Source: JABDIP01 sp965212545 | Lineage (GTDB): Bacteria; Pseudomonadota; Alphaproteobacteria; DSM-16000; Inquilinaceae | Reading direction: 5' to 3' | DNA: 64,000 nt | NCBI GenBank assembly: GCA_965212545.1 | Contig: CBDBVB010000005.1 | Coordinates: 62,001 to 126,000, forward strand | Part shown: in pieces, positions 17,213-25,464 of the stretch | How positions within the stretch are numbered: the first letter of the stretch is position 1 | How the letters are laid out: each line of letters begins with the position of its first letter | Translations under genes and position numbers: made by a program | Notes under the pieces: model-generated | Seen by the model: the letters and a program-made list of their open reading frames with translations, nothing else | What the model was told of the DNA's origin: nothing | The model's database searches: none

Positions 17213-17559
17213 AATGAACGCATTATGAAGCTTTCAACAGGCGTGGATTGGTTCTGACGCGGGTGTGATGAGGGATACGGTCTTGGCGGCGGACGCAGGC
17301 GGGTGTCGTAGCCAACGTCCCAAACGTCCGGTCCCGGCCATCAAGACCCATGGGCACGAACAGGGGATTCGGGCCATCCATCGCTTTTAGGTCATTAGGC
17401 GATCGACAGGGGCGGCGTCGGCGCGCACCAGCCAGCGTCGTCGATCCGGATGATCGACGCCCTGGCCCGCGCCGGCACCATCGGCGGCAGTTCGTTGTCA
17501 GTTCAGCGACTCGGGAACGGTGCTTCCCGTCCCCTACCGAGAGTTGGAATTCGTGCTGC
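17213..17559. other. Intergenic region, no gene seen
   Basis: About 350 bp between the sugar-acid operon promoter and the end of the GIY-YIG-like gene. Both neighbours are on the minus strand, so it must hold the operon's promoter at its left end. The rest is GC-rich with no supported frame, hairpin or repeat. Confidence 0.5.
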
Positions 17560-18051
17560 TCAGCCGCAGGCGGCTGCCAGGGAGGGCACCAGCAGGTCGC
17601 CAGCCGGCGTCTTCTTGTTCAATTCCGGATCATGCGCCTCGATCAATGCGCGCTGGATCTCCAGTCGCCGATCTTCGGCCGAATCCGGCAACCAATGCAC
17701 CATGACCTTGGTCGGCCCGAGATTGCGGGCCTGTAGGTCGCGCAGCACGCGCCCGGCTCGCCGGCAGACGTTCTGCGCCTGCTCGATATAGAGCACATCC
17801 CACCACGGTGGATGCACGATGCTGCGGATCCCGGCAAAGCGGTGGCCCGTTGGCCGGACCAGCGCTAGTAGTCCCGGTGCGGCAGGCAAGGGGGTCTCGA
17901 TATGGTATGGGGCGAAGATGTGCTCGCGGCCGACGATGTCGATCAGTCGGATCATAGCCTCGCGGTCGTCGACCACGGAATCACGGGGGTCTATCCGCAT
18001 TATCTGCCTCGCGACGGGGCCCTTTTTGGGCCGTTGACGGTCCATGTCCAA
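17560..18051 (-). CDS. Hypothetical protein with a GIY-YIG-nuclease-like pattern
   Basis: 163 residues. The central 'WDVLYIEQAQNVCRRAGRVL' (about 90-109), the later Glu-bearing helix ('RRLEIQRALIEAHDPELNKKTP', about 131-152) and the overall spacing resemble the GIY-YIG endonuclease fold, in which the second Tyr and the Arg are catalytic and the domain ends in a P.LNK motif. The first 'GIY' element is degenerate here ('DVL'), so activity is doubtful. The N-terminal 60 residues are unlike that domain. Its neighbours give no clue. The call is an inference from pattern only. Confidence 0.6.
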   Translation of the reverse strand: MDMDRQRPKKGPVARQIMRIDPRDSVVDDREAMIRLIDIVGREHIFAPYHIETPLPAAPGLLALVRPTGHRFAGIRSIVHPPWWDVLYIEQAQNVCRRAGRVLRDLQARNLGPTKVMVHWLPDSAEDRRLEIQRALIEAHDPELNKKTPAGDLLVPSLAAACG

Positions 18052-18209
18052 AGCGGAAGCGTACGGCGGAGATTTTTAACAAATCGATAACGCGATCAGG
18101 ATTTCACAGGTTTGCCACAGTGCGTACCGGCGGACATACGGATCACGCAGATTCCGGTCGACCGCCAGAACTCTTGCATTCGAATTGCCGAAGCTCGGCA
18201 TGGCTGTGC

Positions 18210-18530
18210 TCAGGGCAAGTGGAAGACCTGTCGCAGCGGGGTGACGACCGGCGAATTGTCCGGGTTGGTCTCCATGATGTCGGCCATATGGGCCCACCAG
18301 CGCTGCATGATCTGGGTGTCCGGCAGGCGGTCCATGGCGTGATCGGGTGTGCGCCGCAGAACGCCGAACAGAATGCCAGTCGCCTCGTCGAGGAAGATCG
18401 AGTAGTCGCTGATCCCGGCCTCGGTGAGCAGGGTGGCCAGTTCCGGCCAGATCTCGTCGTGGCGACGCTGGTATTCGTCAGCCTGGCCAGCGTCGAGATG
18501 CATCGTGAATGCGATCTTTTCGCGTTCCAT
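18210..18530 (-). CDS. rhaM: L-rhamnose mutarotase
   Basis: 106 residues, the family length. 'FTMHLDAGQADEYQRRHDEIWPEL' carries the conserved substrate-binding His and Tyr/Arg region. 'ISDYSIFLDEATGILFGVL' and 'MQRWWAHMADIMETNPDNSP' are the other two family blocks, including the double Trp that lines the sugar pocket. The enzyme interconverts alpha and beta anomers of L-rhamnose in the cytoplasm. The ATG at 18530 has GAGG 6 bp upstream and is preferred to one at 18551. It lies 265 bp downstream of the ABC transporter genes on the same strand and is the best evidence that this transporter handles rhamnose. Confidence 0.92.
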   Translation of the reverse strand: MEREKIAFTMHLDAGQADEYQRRHDEIWPELATLLTEAGISDYSIFLDEATGILFGVLRRTPDHAMDRLPDTQIMQRWWAHMADIMETNPDNSPVVTPLRQVFHLP

Positions 18531-18795
18531 CAGATCCTCAGACATTGGCACGAATGGTGCGACCGTCGCGGAATGGCCTAGGCGGTCGGGGGCTGCCAGT
18601 TCTGCCCATCGGGAGCATGTATGCTCCTGGTCGGGCAGGCCGGTTCAAAACCAGCCAGGACCGGCGCCGCGATACCCGCCGGCTGGCAGGCATCAGCACC
18701 GCTCAATTCGGGAGACCATCCCCTTCACCGTCCTCGCGAGCGCGAAGCCGGTGCGCGGGGGTGAGGGGGATAGATCCTCCGTTACGAACGCTCCG

Positions 18796-19905
18796 CTAGA
18801 AATCGAAGTCGTTGACGTTGTCCTTGTTGTAGACGAATGGCGAGCCCAGCAGGACCTCGCTGCCGTTGACGATCTGCAGCGTACCCAGTCGCCCGGCCTC
18901 GACCCGGTCTGCGCCCGGCTCGAGCTTGCCGTCGACCACGGCCCGCAGCACATGCACCGCGGCATAGCCGAGATCCACTGGGTTCCACAGGACCACCGAC
19001 TTCACGCAATCCGAATTGACATAGGGCTTCATGGCGTTCGGCGTCGCCAGGCCAACCACTGCAACTTCGCCGCACAGGCCGGCTTGGGTGACAGCCTCGG
19101 CCGAGGCCGGAGTCGCGACCGACGTCATGCCGAACAGACCATCAAGGTCCTCGCCATATTTGTTGATCAGCGTACTGGCCTGGTTGAAGGACAGGATATT
19201 GTCCTCCTGCGCCTCGACGGTCTCAAGCCACTCGACATTCGGGTAGCACTGCTCGGCATAGGCCCACATCTCGGCGATCCAGCGCGCCTGGTTCGGCGTC
19301 GTGAAGGTGCTGGTCACGATCGCGAAGCTGCCGTCTTCCCCGATCTCGGCCACGATGGAATCCACCATCGATTTGGCAATTCCATTGAATTCCGCCTGGT
19401 TGACGAACCACTCGCGGGCATCGGGGGTCGAATTGGCGTCGTATCCGACAACGTGGATCCCCTTGTCCAGCGCCTTGTTGAGCACCGGCGCGATGGCGAC
19501 GGGATCGTTGGCCGCGAACAGGATGCCGTTCACCCCTTGGGTGATGTAGTTGTCGATGAACGTGATCTGGTCGTCGATATTGGCCTCGGTCGGTCCGTCG
19601 GTGGAGACGGTGACGTTGCCCAGCTCGGCGGCCGCCTGCTCCATCCCAAGGGTCGTAGCGGCGAAATAACCGATGCCGATCAGCTTCGGCACGTCGACCA
19701 GCACGATATCCTTGTTGGCGAGATCGGGTGCGTTGGTCGGCGAGCCGCCATCGTAAGGCTGCGCCATCACCTCGCCGGCGCTGCCATCGCAGGCAAGCGG
19801 GTTCACAGCCAACTCATCGGAGCCGTCCCAGCGATGGCCGGCGGCAAAGGCATGGCCCGTCAGGATGACGGCACCCGTGGCGAGACCAACTGCTTTCCAG
19901 TTCAT
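18796..19905 (-). CDS. rhaS: Rhamnose-type ABC transporter periplasmic binding protein
   Basis: 369 residues with a signal peptide (about 1-22, cleavage after 'GHAFA'). It is a type-I periplasmic binding protein of the ribose/rhamnose class: 'IVLVDVPKLIGIGYFAATTLGMEQAA', 'VNGILFAANDPVAIAPVLNKAL' and 'HVVGYDANSTPDAREWFVNQ' are the classic sugar-binding segments. The length and the 'W.NQAEFNGIAKSMVD' region match rhamnose binding proteins better than ribose ones. AGGGGAGG lies 7 bp before the ATG. It is the last of the transporter genes, after the ATPase and two permeases. Confidence 0.88.
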   Translation of the reverse strand: MNWKAVGLATGAVILTGHAFAAGHRWDGSDELAVNPLACDGSAGEVMAQPYDGGSPTNAPDLANKDIVLVDVPKLIGIGYFAATTLGMEQAAAELGNVTVSTDGPTEANIDDQITFIDNYITQGVNGILFAANDPVAIAPVLNKALDKGIHVVGYDANSTPDAREWFVNQAEFNGIAKSMVDSIVAEIGEDGSFAIVTSTFTTPNQARWIAEMWAYAEQCYPNVEWLETVEAQEDNILSFNQASTLINKYGEDLDGLFGMTSVATPASAEAVTQAGLCGEVAVVGLATPNAMKPYVNSDCVKSVVLWNPVDLGYAAVHVLRAVVDGKLEPGADRVEAGRLGTLQIVNGSEVLLGSPFVYNKDNVNDFDF

Positions 19906-19963
19906 AGGATTTCCTCCCCTTTAATGCGCCCCATGGCGGGGCCGATTTGCCTCCGTCGCTTGT

Positions 19964-20950
19964 CTAGACATCGCCGCCGCGGCGGCGCTGGACGAAGTTG
20001 GTTATCAGGATCGAGAGGATCAGCACCGTCCCGATCACGACGATCGTAGCATCCCCTTTGACACCGGTGATGGCGAGTCCGTTCTTGAGCAGTTGGATCA
20101 GTACGAAGCCGATGACAGTCCCGGTGATCGTACCGACTCCGCCGAAGATACTCGTTCCGCCCAGAACGACCGCGGCGATGACATCGAGTTCGAGTCCGGT
20201 GCCCATGTCGGAACGCGTCGTGCTGACCCGCGAGACGAAGATGACGCCGGCCAAGCCGGCCATGAACCCGGAATAGGTGTAGATCAGCAGCTTGTATCGA
20301 TCGACGGGAATGCCGGAGAAACGAGCCGCGACCTCGTTGTGGCCGATCGCGTAGAGGCTGCGCCCAAAGGTCGTCCGGGCCAGCACGATCCAGGAGATCG
20401 CGATCGCGGCCAGCACGATCCACAGCTGGGTCGGCACGCCCAGGACCTCGCCTTGGCCCAGCACGAAGAACCACTCGGGATAGCCCCTGACGGAGCGCGC
20501 CTGGCTGATCCCCTCGGCCAATCCGCGATACAGCGCCAGCATGGCCAGCGTCATGATCAACGGCGGCACCTTCACGCGGGTGATGAACCAGCCATTGACG
20601 AACCCGGCCGCAGTTCCGGTCAGCACCGCAACGACCATGGCGAGTTCCAGCGGCAGTCCGATGTTTTTCCAACTCACGCCCAGGACGATCGCGCTCAGCC
20701 CCAGCACCGACCCGACCGAAAGGTCGATGCCGCCGGTGATGATGATGAAGGTCATCGGCAGCGCCACAAGTGCCACCTCCGACATCAACCGGCCCTGGTT
20801 CAGGACGTTCTCGCCGGTAAGGAAGCGATCGCTTTGGGTCGCCAGCACCGCCAGGGAGACCACCAGGATGCCGAGCAGCAGGCTCTCGTGGCGCGCTGCC
20901 ACCGTGCGCAGGGCCGCGGCGGCCCCGCCGTTGGAGATCGGGCCTGTCAT
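19964..20950 (-). CDS. rhaQ: ABC sugar transporter permease (second permease)
   Basis: 328 residues, about nine transmembrane helices, BPD_transp_2 family. The 'ITGGIDLSVGSVLGLSA' block (about 72-88) and the 'TRSDMGTGLELDVIAAVVLGGTSIFGGVGTI' coupling region (about 245-275, which contacts the ATPase) are diagnostic for the ribose/rhamnose transporter class. It begins 2 bp after the preceding permease and ends 58 bp before the binding-protein gene, consistent with one transcript. Confidence 0.85.
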   Translation of the reverse strand: MTGPISNGGAAAALRTVAARHESLLLGILVVSLAVLATQSDRFLTGENVLNQGRLMSEVALVALPMTFIIITGGIDLSVGSVLGLSAIVLGVSWKNIGLPLELAMVVAVLTGTAAGFVNGWFITRVKVPPLIMTLAMLALYRGLAEGISQARSVRGYPEWFFVLGQGEVLGVPTQLWIVLAAIAISWIVLARTTFGRSLYAIGHNEVAARFSGIPVDRYKLLIYTYSGFMAGLAGVIFVSRVSTTRSDMGTGLELDVIAAVVLGGTSIFGGVGTITGTVIGFVLIQLLKNGLAITGVKGDATIVVIGTVLILSILITNFVQRRRGGDV

Positions 20951-20952
20951 CG

Positions 20953-21942
20953 CTACTTGCCCCTCGCCTGGCGCCGCCGCCGAAACAGATCGGCCAGCAC
21001 CGTCAGCAGGATCAGCACGCCCTGGACCGCACGCAGCCAGTAGGGCGAGATATTGACGAAGATCAGCGACGAGCCGATCGCGGCCAGCAAGACGGCGGCG
21101 AACGTGGAGCCGATCACCGTGCCGATGCCGCCGAGGATACTGACGCCGCCGACCACCGAGGCGGTGATGATGGTGAGCTCGAGATTGGGCGGGACGGTCG
21201 ACTGGATGATGCTGAGCTGGGTCGCGAAGAGGATGCTGGCAATGCCCACGAACACGCCATGGATCAGGAAGACGGTCATGATGGTGCGTTCACGCGAGAT
21301 GCCGGAGAGCCTGGCGGCCTCGGCGTTGCCGCCGACCGCATAGATGGCGCGGCCGGTCGCCGAATAGCGCATCCACATCGCAGCACAAAGGGTCAGGACG
21401 ACCATGAAATAGATCGGCATCGGCAGGCCATAGGGCTTCATCTGCGCCAGATGAAAGCCCTCCGGCAGGTCGGTGATCCAGGCGCCGCCGGTCACGCTGA
21501 TCAGGCCGCCCTTGAGGATGCTGAGCATGCCCAGCGAGACGACGATCGCCGGAATGCGCACATAGGCGACCAGCAGGCCCATGAAGCCGGTCACGAGAGC
21601 GCCGGCGACCAGCGGCACCAGCCAGCAGATGAAGATCGGATAGCCGGCAACCGCCAGCGAGCCGCTGATTGTCGCCAGGACACCGATCAGCGATCCAACC
21701 GAGATATCGATGTTGCCGGAGATGATGACCATCGACATGCCGATGGCCGCGACGGCGATGTAGGCGTTGCCCAGAAAGATGCTCTGCAGATTGCGGTCGG
21801 CCACGAAGCGCGGGTTGATGAAACCGACGACGACGAACAGCGCGATGATCGCCAGCAGCAGGACCGCCTCCTGGCTCCCGGCCATGCGTTTCAAGGCCGC
21901 GAGCGGATGCAGGCCGGCGGCCAAGGGAAGCGATGCGCTCAT
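20953..21942 (-). CDS. rhaP: ABC sugar transporter permease (first permease)
   Basis: 329 residues, BPD_transp_2 family with eight to ten transmembrane helices. Family signatures are 'ISGNIDISVGSLIGVLATISG' at about 72 and the ATPase-coupling 'PNLELTIITASVVGGVSILGGIGTVIGS' near 245-272. The ATG at 21942 overlaps the ATPase stop in ATGA fashion; the longer open frame upstream lies wholly inside the ATPase gene and is not used. It would form the inner-membrane channel with the second permease. Confidence 0.87.
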   Translation of the reverse strand: MSASLPLAAGLHPLAALKRMAGSQEAVLLLAIIALFVVVGFINPRFVADRNLQSIFLGNAYIAVAAIGMSMVIISGNIDISVGSLIGVLATISGSLAVAGYPIFICWLVPLVAGALVTGFMGLLVAYVRIPAIVVSLGMLSILKGGLISVTGGAWITDLPEGFHLAQMKPYGLPMPIYFMVVLTLCAAMWMRYSATGRAIYAVGGNAEAARLSGISRERTIMTVFLIHGVFVGIASILFATQLSIIQSTVPPNLELTIITASVVGGVSILGGIGTVIGSTFAAVLLAAIGSSLIFVNISPYWLRAVQGVLILLTVLADLFRRRRQARGK

Positions 21943-23153
21943 GTCGAGAGCTCCTTGGCGTGTCCGGATTTGCCGCCCATCATCGCGCCCGCGATCGCCT
22001 CCTGGGTGGCGTCCTCTTGGGTAAACTCGGCAACGACGCGGCCTTCGCGCATCACCAGGATGCGGTCGCTCATGGCCATGACTTCCGGCAGTTCGCTGGA
22101 GATCATCAGGATCGCCAGCCCGACCTGCGCCAGTTCGCCCATCAACCGGTGCAACTCGGATTTGGCGCCGACATCGATGCCGCGGGTTGGCTCGTCCATG
22201 ATCAGCACCTTGGGCTCGGCGGCCAGCCACTTGCCCAGTACAACCTTCTGCTGGTTGCCGCCGGACAGCTTGTTGACGACCTGCCCGGTGCCGCTGGCCC
22301 GGATGCTGAATTTCTCGATTCTGTCCTGCGCCAGGTCGCGCTCGGCCCCGCGGTCGATGAATGGCCCCTTGGAGACCCGCGGCAGGACGGCCATGGACAC
22401 GTTCTCCGACAACGTCATGGGACGCACCAGGCCCTGGGTCCCGCGATCCTCCGGCACATAGGCGATCCCCAGCGCCTTGGCCTCGCCGGCGCTGGCGATG
22501 CGCACCGGGTGACCGTTGAGGCGGATGTCGCCGGAGGTCGCCGGCGTGATGCCGAAGATCACCTGGGCCAGTTCGCTGCGGCCGGAACCGACAAGGCCGG
22601 CGAGTCCAACGATCTCGCCGGCGCGCACGGTCAGGCTGACATCGTATGTGGTCGGCGCGCGGGTCAGATGTTCGACCTCCAGCACCGGGTTGCCGAGCTC
22701 GGCCTCGAGCTTCGGGAACAGATTGTCGATCTTGCGCCCGACCATCATGCTGATCAGATCATCATTGTCGGTCTCGGCCACCGGCTTGGTGGCCACGTAC
22801 TCGCCATCGCGCAGGACGGTGACCCGGTCGGCGACGACGAAGATCTCCTCCAGCCGGTGGCTGATATAGACCACTCCGACTCCACGGTCGCGGAGCAGGC
22901 GGACGATGTGGAACAGCCGTTCGACGTCGTGCTCGGTGAGCGCGGCGGTGGGCTCGTCCATGATCAGCACGCGGGCATCATGCGATAGCGCTTTGGCGAT
23001 CTCGACACGCTGCCGGTTGCCGACGGTCAGCGAGCCGACCACGGCGCTGGCGTCCAGATCATGAATGTCCAGGGAGGCGAGGAATGCGTGCGCCTGCTCG
23101 CGCATTGCGCCCCAGTCGATACCGCCCCAGCGGGTCCGCGGCGCATGTCCCAT
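21939..23153 (-). CDS. rhaT: Sugar ABC transporter ATPase lacking its first Walker A (5'-truncated)
   Basis: 404 residues from the first available ATG, against about 500 for the family. The first nucleotide-binding domain begins in its middle: the signature-like 'SLTVGNRQRVEIAKAL' (about 41) and Walker B 'VLIMDEPTAALTEHD' (about 61) are present, but the upstream Walker A is gone. The second domain is complete for this family ('GLVGSGRSEL', 'LSGGNQQKVVLGKWL', 'VLIMDEPTRGIDVGA'). In-frame sequence with family character ('AAGIATIYQELLLFPELTVAENIFMG') continues upstream of the ATG to about 23235, then changes to unrelated sequence and reaches a TAG near 23318. The gene is therefore broken at about 23235, by deletion or misassembly. 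Confidence 0.85.
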   Translation of the reverse strand: MGHAPRTRWGGIDWGAMREQAHAFLASLDIHDLDASAVVGSLTVGNRQRVEIAKALSHDARVLIMDEPTAALTEHDVERLFHIVRLLRDRGVGVVYISHRLEEIFVVADRVTVLRDGEYVATKPVAETDNDDLISMMVGRKIDNLFPKLEAELGNPVLEVEHLTRAPTTYDVSLTVRAGEIVGLAGLVGSGRSELAQVIFGITPATSGDIRLNGHPVRIASAGEAKALGIAYVPEDRGTQGLVRPMTLSENVSMAVLPRVSKGPFIDRGAERDLAQDRIEKFSIRASGTGQVVNKLSGGNQQKVVLGKWLAAEPKVLIMDEPTRGIDVGAKSELHRLMGELAQVGLAILMISSELPEVMAMSDRILVMREGRVVAEFTQEDATQEAIAGAMMGGKSGHAKELST

Positions 23154-23231
23154 GAAGATGTTCTCGGCGACTGTCAGCTCCGGAAACAGCAGCAGCTCCT
23201 GGTAGATCGTCGCGATGCCGGCGGCCTGCGG

Positions 23232-23310
23232 GGTCGGGCGTGCTGGAGCAGCCGGCCAGTATGCCCGCCAGCAAAATCGCGACGACTGCGCCTGTATTTT
23301 TGCCGCACAT
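23232..23310 (-). pseudogene. Lipoprotein N-terminus fused out of frame to the ATPase
   Basis: An ATG at 23310 opens 'MCGKNTGAVVAILLAGILAGC', a complete lipoprotein signal peptide with lipobox LAGC at residues 18-21, followed by 'SSTPD' and then sequence that is a shifted reading of the ABC ATPase. Small entericidin-like lipoproteins look like this. The mature part is missing or replaced, so only the head of the gene remains. An in-frame ATG at 23340 would add ten residues. Its divergent neighbour ispH begins 53 bp away. Confidence 0.5.
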
Positions 23311-23392
23311 GCCTATATTAGGTTCAGCGTAGCGGATCATCGGCGGGCCGATGCCCTTCTCCTCAAATTCGAAAGCAGCGGGACTTTAGGGA

Positions 23393-24409
23393 ATGGACTC
23401 GGCAGGCACAAGGCCAGGGGATCGCACAAATCCGGCACGGGCAACGAAATCGGCGGATGCCGTGACACGACCCGGTCTTACCATCCAACTGGCCAACCCG
23501 CGGGGCTTCTGCGCCGGTGTCGAGCGGGCGATCCAGATCGTCGAGCGGGCGCTGGAGAAATATGGCCGCCCGGTATATGTGCGCCATGAGATCGTTCACA
23601 ATCGATTCGTTGTGGAGGGGCTCGAGGCGCGCGGCGCGATATTCGTTGAAGAACTCGAGGACGTGCCGGATGGCTTCCCGGTGGTCTTTTCCGCCCATGG
23701 CGTCCCGAAATCGGTCCCGGCGGAGGCGGAGCGGCGCGACCTGTTCTTCCTCGACGCGACTTGTCCGCTGGTCAGCAAGGTGCACCGCGAGGCCGAACGG
23801 CATTTCAAGAACGGCAAGCAGATCATCCTGGTCGGCCACGCCGGTCATCCGGAGGTCGTCGGCACCATCGGACAGTTGCCGGAAGGCGCCGTTCTGCTGG
23901 TCCAGTCGGTCGAGGACGTGGCGACGGTCGAGGTGGCGGACCTATCGAACATCGCCTATGTGACCCAGACCACTCTATCGGTGGACGACACGGCGGAGAT
24001 CGTGGAGGCGCTGTGCAAGCGGTTCGCGCTGATCGACGGGCCGAAGAAAGAGGACATCTGCTACGCCACTACGAATCGGCAGGAAGCCGTGAAGGCCATC
24101 GCGTCGAATTGTGATGCCATGCTGGTGGTCGGTGCGCCCAATTCGTCCAACTCGCTGCGGCTGGTCGAAGTCGCGCAGCGCAATGGCTGCGCCCGGGCCC
24201 GGCTGGTGCAACGCGCATCGGAGATCGACTGGGACTGGCTGGGCAAGGCCGAACGCCTGGGTATCACGGCCGGCGCCTCCGCGCCCGAGACCCTGGTCAA
24301 CGAGGTGATCGAAGCGGTTCGCGAGCGATTTGACGTCACCATCGAAGAGATCTCCGGGATCAACGAGAACGTGACGTTCAAGCTGCCGCGCGTCCTGGCG
24401 AATGCCTGA
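23393..24409 (+). CDS. ispH: 4-hydroxy-3-methylbut-2-enyl diphosphate reductase
   Basis: 338 residues; the last step of the MEP pathway, making IPP and DMAPP with a 4Fe-4S cluster. The three cluster cysteines are in 'PRGFCAGVERA' (about residue 40), 'DATCPLVSKVHREA' (about 124) and 'CYATTNRQ' (about 223). 'HAGHPEV', 'EEISGINENVTFKLP' and 'VGAPNSSNS' complete the family signature. A GTG at about 23462 would give the more usual short N-terminus ('TRPGLTIQLANPRGF'); the ATG at 23393 has a moderate AGGGA site. The next gene overlaps its stop, starting the ispH-kamA-thrB-rnhA unit. Confidence 0.96.
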   Translation: MDSAGTRPGDRTNPARATKSADAVTRPGLTIQLANPRGFCAGVERAIQIVERALEKYGRPVYVRHEIVHNRFVVEGLEARGAIFVEELEDVPDGFPVVFSAHGVPKSVPAEAERRDLFFLDATCPLVSKVHREAERHFKNGKQIILVGHAGHPEVVGTIGQLPEGAVLLVQSVEDVATVEVADLSNIAYVTQTTLSVDDTAEIVEALCKRFALIDGPKKEDICYATTNRQEAVKAIASNCDAMLVVGAPNSSNSLRLVEVAQRNGCARARLVQRASEIDWDWLGKAERLGITAGASAPETLVNEVIEAVRERFDVTIEEISGINENVTFKLPRVLANA

Positions 24410-25430
24410 TGCCGGCGGCGATGTCGACCACGCCGCCAAGCTCCGGGAGGTCGCACAGCGCTACGCCGTCGGGATCACACCGGCGCTGGACTCGCTGATC
24501 GACCCTCACGACCCGCAAGACCCAATCGCCCGCCAGTTCCGCCCAAGTCCGAGCGAGTTGGAAACCCGGCCCGGAGAACATGCCGACCCGATCGGCGATG
24601 CCGCGCACAGCCCGCTGAAGGGCATCGTGCATCGCTATCCCGACCGGGTGCTTCTGAAGATCCTGCACGCCTGCCCGGTCTATTGCCGATTCTGCTTCCG
24701 GCGCGAGATGGTCGGCCCCGGCGGCGAGGTTTTGACGCCGGCGGAGATCGACGCCGCGCTCGACTATGTGCGCCGCGATTCGGGCATCTGGGAGGTGATC
24801 CTGACCGGGGGCGATCCGCTGCTGCTGTCGTCGCGCCGGATGAGGGAACTGGTCACGGCCCTGGACGGGATCGATCATCTCGGCGTCATCCGCCTGCATA
24901 GCCGCGTCCCCGTGGCCGACCCGGACCGGGTTTCCAGGCCGCTGATCGATGCCCTGAAGACGCGGGACAAAGCCGTCTGGCTGGCGGTGCACACCAATCA
25001 CCCCCGCGAACTGACCGCTGCCGCGCTCGACTCGCTACGACGCCTTGCCAATGCCGGCATTTCCCTGGTTTCCCAGACCGTCCTGCTGAAGGGCGTCAAC
25101 GACGACCCGGACACGCTTGAAGCGCTGTTCCGGGCGCTGGTGAAGGCGCGGGTCAAGCCCTACTACCTGCATCATGCGGATCTGGCCCCCGGCACCGGGC
25201 ATTTCCGCACCTCCCTGGCCGAGGGGCAGGCGATCATGCGGTCGCTCAGAGGACGGGTCTCCGGGCTTTGCCTGCCGACCTATGTGCTGGACGTGCCCGG
25301 CGGCCACGGCAAGGTGCCGGTCGGGCCCTGCCATCTGGAGGGCTCGGATGCCTCCGGCTGGCAGGTCGAGGACGTATCCGGCCAATGCCATGCCTATCCG
25401 CCTTGCGAGGCGACGCTCGGGCGGGATTGA
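24402..25430 (+). CDS. Lysine 2,3-aminomutase-like radical SAM protein (KamA/EpmB family)
   Basis: 342 residues. The radical-SAM cysteines are C91, C95 and C98 (CPVYCRFCF), followed by 'GGDPLLLSSRRMRELV' and 'HTNHPRELT', typical of the KamA/EpmB family, with the PLP-binding region in 'GHFRTSLAEGQAIMRSLRGRVSG'. The protein lacks the long C-terminal zinc-binding tail of clostridial KamA, so an EpmB-type role in beta-lysine formation for EF-P is likelier. The partner genes efp and epmA are not in this window. It overlaps ispH by 8 bp. Confidence 0.88.
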   Translation: MPDAGGDVDHAAKLREVAQRYAVGITPALDSLIDPHDPQDPIARQFRPSPSELETRPGEHADPIGDAAHSPLKGIVHRYPDRVLLKILHACPVYCRFCFRREMVGPGGEVLTPAEIDAALDYVRRDSGIWEVILTGGDPLLLSSRRMRELVTALDGIDHLGVIRLHSRVPVADPDRVSRPLIDALKTRDKAVWLAVHTNHPRELTAAALDSLRRLANAGISLVSQTVLLKGVNDDPDTLEALFRALVKARVKPYYLHHADLAPGTGHFRTSLAEGQAIMRSLRGRVSGLCLPTYVLDVPGGHGKVPVGPCHLEGSDASGWQVEDVSGQCHAYPPCEATLGRD

Positions 25431-25464
25431 CCACGGGCGCAAAAGCCCGCACTTTCGCGCCGCC

